Shown piece after piece: positions 13,888 through 15,378 of a stretch of DNA of 15,378 bases. Each line of letters starts with the position of its first letter. The stretch's first letter is position 1. Under the pieces are notes generated by a model that searched no databases, was not told the origin of the DNA, and saw only the letters and a program-made list of their open reading frames with translations. The translations under genes and the position numbers were made by a program. The DNA comes from UMGS1696 sp964621165 (GTDB taxonomy: Bacteria; Bacillota; Clostridia; Oscillospirales; CAG-272). The stretch covers positions 1 to 15,378 of the forward strand of contig CAZULC010000027.1 in NCBI GenBank assembly GCA_964621165.1, read 5' to 3'.

Positions 13888-14904
13888 ATGGGAGGAAAAA
13901 TATTTGCTCAGGCAGTGCGGCTCAAAAAGGGGAAATATGTTCCCGAAGGCTGCGGGGCTTTGGCTGATGTCTGTGACAGAGTCATCAACACACGGGAAGA
14001 CCTTGAGGCGGCGGCGGAATGCGGTGCGGTTGTTGAAGCCTGTGCTCAGGTGTGCGACTGCTCAAGCTTATGCCTGCATGTGCCGCTTCCGGGGGACGTT
14101 CACGGGGTCATACCCAAGCCTGAAGCCGGATTTCTGCCCGACGGGGGTGAGCTTAAGGACATTGCGCTGATCACAAGAGTGGGCAAGCCGGTACAGTTCA
14201 AAATTATTGAAATTTACGAGAACGAAAAAGGTCAAACCGTGGCTTCGCTGTCCCGTCGTGCGGCGCAGATCGAGTGTTGGGAGTCGTGCCTGTCCAGTCT
14301 TGTTCCCGGGGATATAATTCCCGCGAAAATCACTCACATAGAGCCGTTCGGGGCTTTCGCTGACGTGGGAGGGGGTATCATATCGCTTTTGACTATCGAC
14401 AGAATCTCCGTCTCCCGCATTTCTTCCCCCTCAGACCGGTTCTCCCTGGGCGACTGCATCGAAACTGTTGTGGCTTCAAACGAAGGCGGCCGGATTTACC
14501 TGTCCCACCGGGAGCTTCTCGGAACATGGGAGGAAAACGCCGCCGAATTTTCGCCCGGTCAAACCGTCACGGGAATCATACGCTCGGCTGAAGACTACGG
14601 CGTGTTCATCGAGCTGACCCCGAATCTGGCAGGACTTGCGGAAACTTTCGAGGGCGCTGTCCCGGGGGAGCTGTGTTCGGTGTACATCAAAAGCATAATT
14701 CCCGAGCGGATGAAGGTGAAGCTGGTTCTCATCGACACCTGCGGCAAAGCAGGACTCACGCCCCTGCGGTACTACGTTGATACGACGAAAGTAAAGCATA
14801 TATCCCGGTGGCAGTATTCGCCGGACGGGTGCAGGAAGACGGTTGAAACGGTGTTCGACGGCGCGAAAAAGCGGGCAGAAGCGGCTGAGTCGGCGGTGTG
14901 TTAA
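13888..14904 (+). CDS. Protein with S1-type RNA-binding domains
   Basis: This 338-residue protein carries at least two clear S1 (OB-fold) RNA-binding domains and probably a degenerate third. The first, residues about 60-150, is weak and resembles the N-terminal domain of ribosomal protein S1 (HGVIPKPEAG, later VQFKIIEIYENEKGQTVASLSRR). The second, about 150-220, is typical: VPGDIIPAKITHIEPFGAFADVG, then RIYLSHRELLG. The third, about 230-290, has SPGQTVTGIIRSAEDYGVFIEL. The ATG at 13888 is preferred since GGGGG lies six bases before it and the longer GTG start has no site. S1 protein itself in Firmicutes is usually longer and has four or more domains, so this is an S1-like paralogue involved in mRNA or translation control, by inference. 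It precedes a tRNA gene by about 420 bases. Confidence 0.8.
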   Translation: MGGKIFAQAVRLKKGKYVPEGCGALADVCDRVINTREDLEAAAECGAVVEACAQVCDCSSLCLHVPLPGDVHGVIPKPEAGFLPDGGELKDIALITRVGKPVQFKIIEIYENEKGQTVASLSRRAAQIECWESCLSSLVPGDIIPAKITHIEPFGAFADVGGGIISLLTIDRISVSRISSPSDRFSLGDCIETVVASNEGGRIYLSHRELLGTWEENAAEFSPGQTVTGIIRSAEDYGVFIELTPNLAGLAETFEGAVPGELCSVYIKSIIPERMKVKLVLIDTCGKAGLTPLRYYVDTTKVKHISRWQYSPDGCRKTVETVFDGAKKRAEAAESAVC

Positions 14905-15168
14905 GCGGATTTTGTGAAAACGGGGCTAAAGCTGCGCGGGGTGAGGTTTGGCTGATTCCGGCGTTGTCCGGTACTCAGGTGAGCTTGAGCGGCGTGAATA
15001 CAGTTTTGCTTGGGATTGGCTGGCGTAGGTTTGTGCGGGGGCTTTGACTGTCCCTGATTTGCGCTTGAGCGGTGGATTTGGCTTGATTTATGGGCGGGGA
15101 CTGTTTTATCGGGGTGAGTTGACACAAAAAAATCATTGGATTTTACGCAAAAAAATAGAAAATACCTC
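14905..15168. other. G/T-rich gene-free stretch
   Basis: No gene is supported on either strand. The plus strand is markedly rich in G and T and poor in C until about 15115, with short loose repeats such as CTTGAGCGG near 14984 and 15063. It then becomes A/T-rich with several A-runs before the promoter, which looks like a UP-element-like region. A minus-strand open frame here is low-complexity and lacks a binding site. Confidence 0.5.
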
Positions 15169-15197
15169 TTGACAAGCGGGGAGGGGTGTGGTATAAT
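15169..15197 (+). promoter_or_regulatory. Consensus promoter for the tRNA gene
   Basis: TTGACA (15169-15174) and TATAAT (15192-15197) are exact with a 17-base spacer, and TG one base before the -10 makes it extended. An A-rich stretch (15124-15160) lies just upstream. It is the only strong promoter before the tRNA at 15322, leaving a leader of about 115 bases. The start TTGACAAGCGG is identical to that of the rplM promoter. Confidence 0.88.
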
Positions 15198-15212
15198 TAC
15201 AAAGTCGGGTGA

Positions 15213-15284
15213 GGGGATGCCTCAGGGGATGCCTCAGGGGACGCTTTATGGGGACGACTCATGGAACGCCTCAGGGACGCTTCA
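15213..15284 (+). repeat. Degenerate tandem repeat of 11-13 bp in the tRNA leader
   Basis: Six head-to-tail units follow the pattern GGGGATGCCTCA: two identical 12-base copies, then GGGGACGCTTTAT, GGGGACGACTCAT, GGAACGCCTCA and GGGACGCTTCA. They lie wholly between the promoter and the tRNA and so should be transcribed and removed during 5' maturation. Confidence 0.75.
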
Positions 15285-15321
15285 AGGTGCGTTCGGGTGC
15301 CGCTTATCCCGCCTTGTATAC

Positions 15322-15378
15322 GGAAGCATAGCTCAGCTGGGAGAGCATCTGCCTTACAAGCAGAGGGTCATAGGTTCG
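15322..15378 (+). tRNA. tRNA-Val (anticodon UAC), cut by the window end
   Basis: The sequence folds as a tRNA: acceptor GGAAGCA (15322-15328), T8-A9, D-arm GCTC-AGCTGGGA-GAGC, anticodon arm TCTGC-CTTACAA-GCAGA (15348-15364), variable loop GGGTC, and the start of the T-arm ATAGG-TTCG. The loop CTTACAA places the anticodon TAC at 15355-15357, which reads valine GUA codons. The last part of the T-arm, the 3' acceptor strand and any CCA lie beyond the window. Confidence 0.95.

Noticed and set aside
14901..15125. A 74-codon minus-strand open frame
   Set aside because: Low-complexity composition from the G/T-rich plus strand, GTG start without a binding site, overlaps the end of the S1-domain gene.

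Overview
The window looks like a chromosomal piece from a Gram-positive gut Clostridia bacterium of the Oscillospiraceae/Ruminococcaceae type. The reasons are AGGAGG-type ribosome binding sites, TTGACA/TATAAT promoters with extended -10 elements, a sortase-pilin locus with an LPXTG-type anchor, the rplM-rpsI operon, a GH95 enzyme without a signal peptide, and a consensus ParB site (parS). A run of 100 Ns at 8544-8643 shows this is a scaffolded draft assembly, probably a metagenome bin. No species can be named from the sequence.

Layout. (1) 1-1756, plus strand: a sortase-assembled pilus locus. It holds the C-terminus of a class C sortase, an LPRTG-anchored SpaA-like pilin and a second sortase. 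The last two are each broken by three or more frameshifts, although their motifs survive. (2) 1757-1966: a convergent intergenic region with a long inverted repeat next to rpsI. (3) 1967-2841, minus strand: rplM-rpsI behind a near-perfect promoter. (4) 3189-8260, plus strand: four co-directional genes for a xylose-isomerase-like TIM barrel, an extended SDR, a nucleoside-phosphorylase-family protein and a GH95 family alpha-L-fucosidase. (5) 8261-8837: a hairpin-rich tandem repeat of about 113 bp containing the scaffold gap. (6) 8838-12594: a 1111-residue secreted, membrane-anchored protein and an overlapping small membrane protein. (7) 12595-12832: an intergenic region with a perfect 16-bp parS site. 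(8) 12833-14904: a nitroreductase-family protein and a protein with S1 RNA-binding domains. (9) 14905-15378: a G/T-rich gene-free stretch, then a consensus promoter, a degenerate 11-13 bp tandem repeat and tRNA-Val(UAC), cut by the window end.

How the parts relate. The pilus genes would build and attach a surface fibre but look inactive as assembled. The 3189-8260 cluster suggests intracellular glycan or sugar handling; only the GH95 step is specific. The 1111-residue protein is extracellular with a C-terminal membrane anchor and may bind glycans rather than cleave them. The most unusual non-coding signals are the parS site, the tandem hairpin array, two related roughly 85-nt elements (near 1881-1965 and 5854-5937) sharing a GCGGG/CCCGC hairpin, and the repeat-filled tRNA leader. 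I found no CRISPR array, transposase, phage module or clear defence system.
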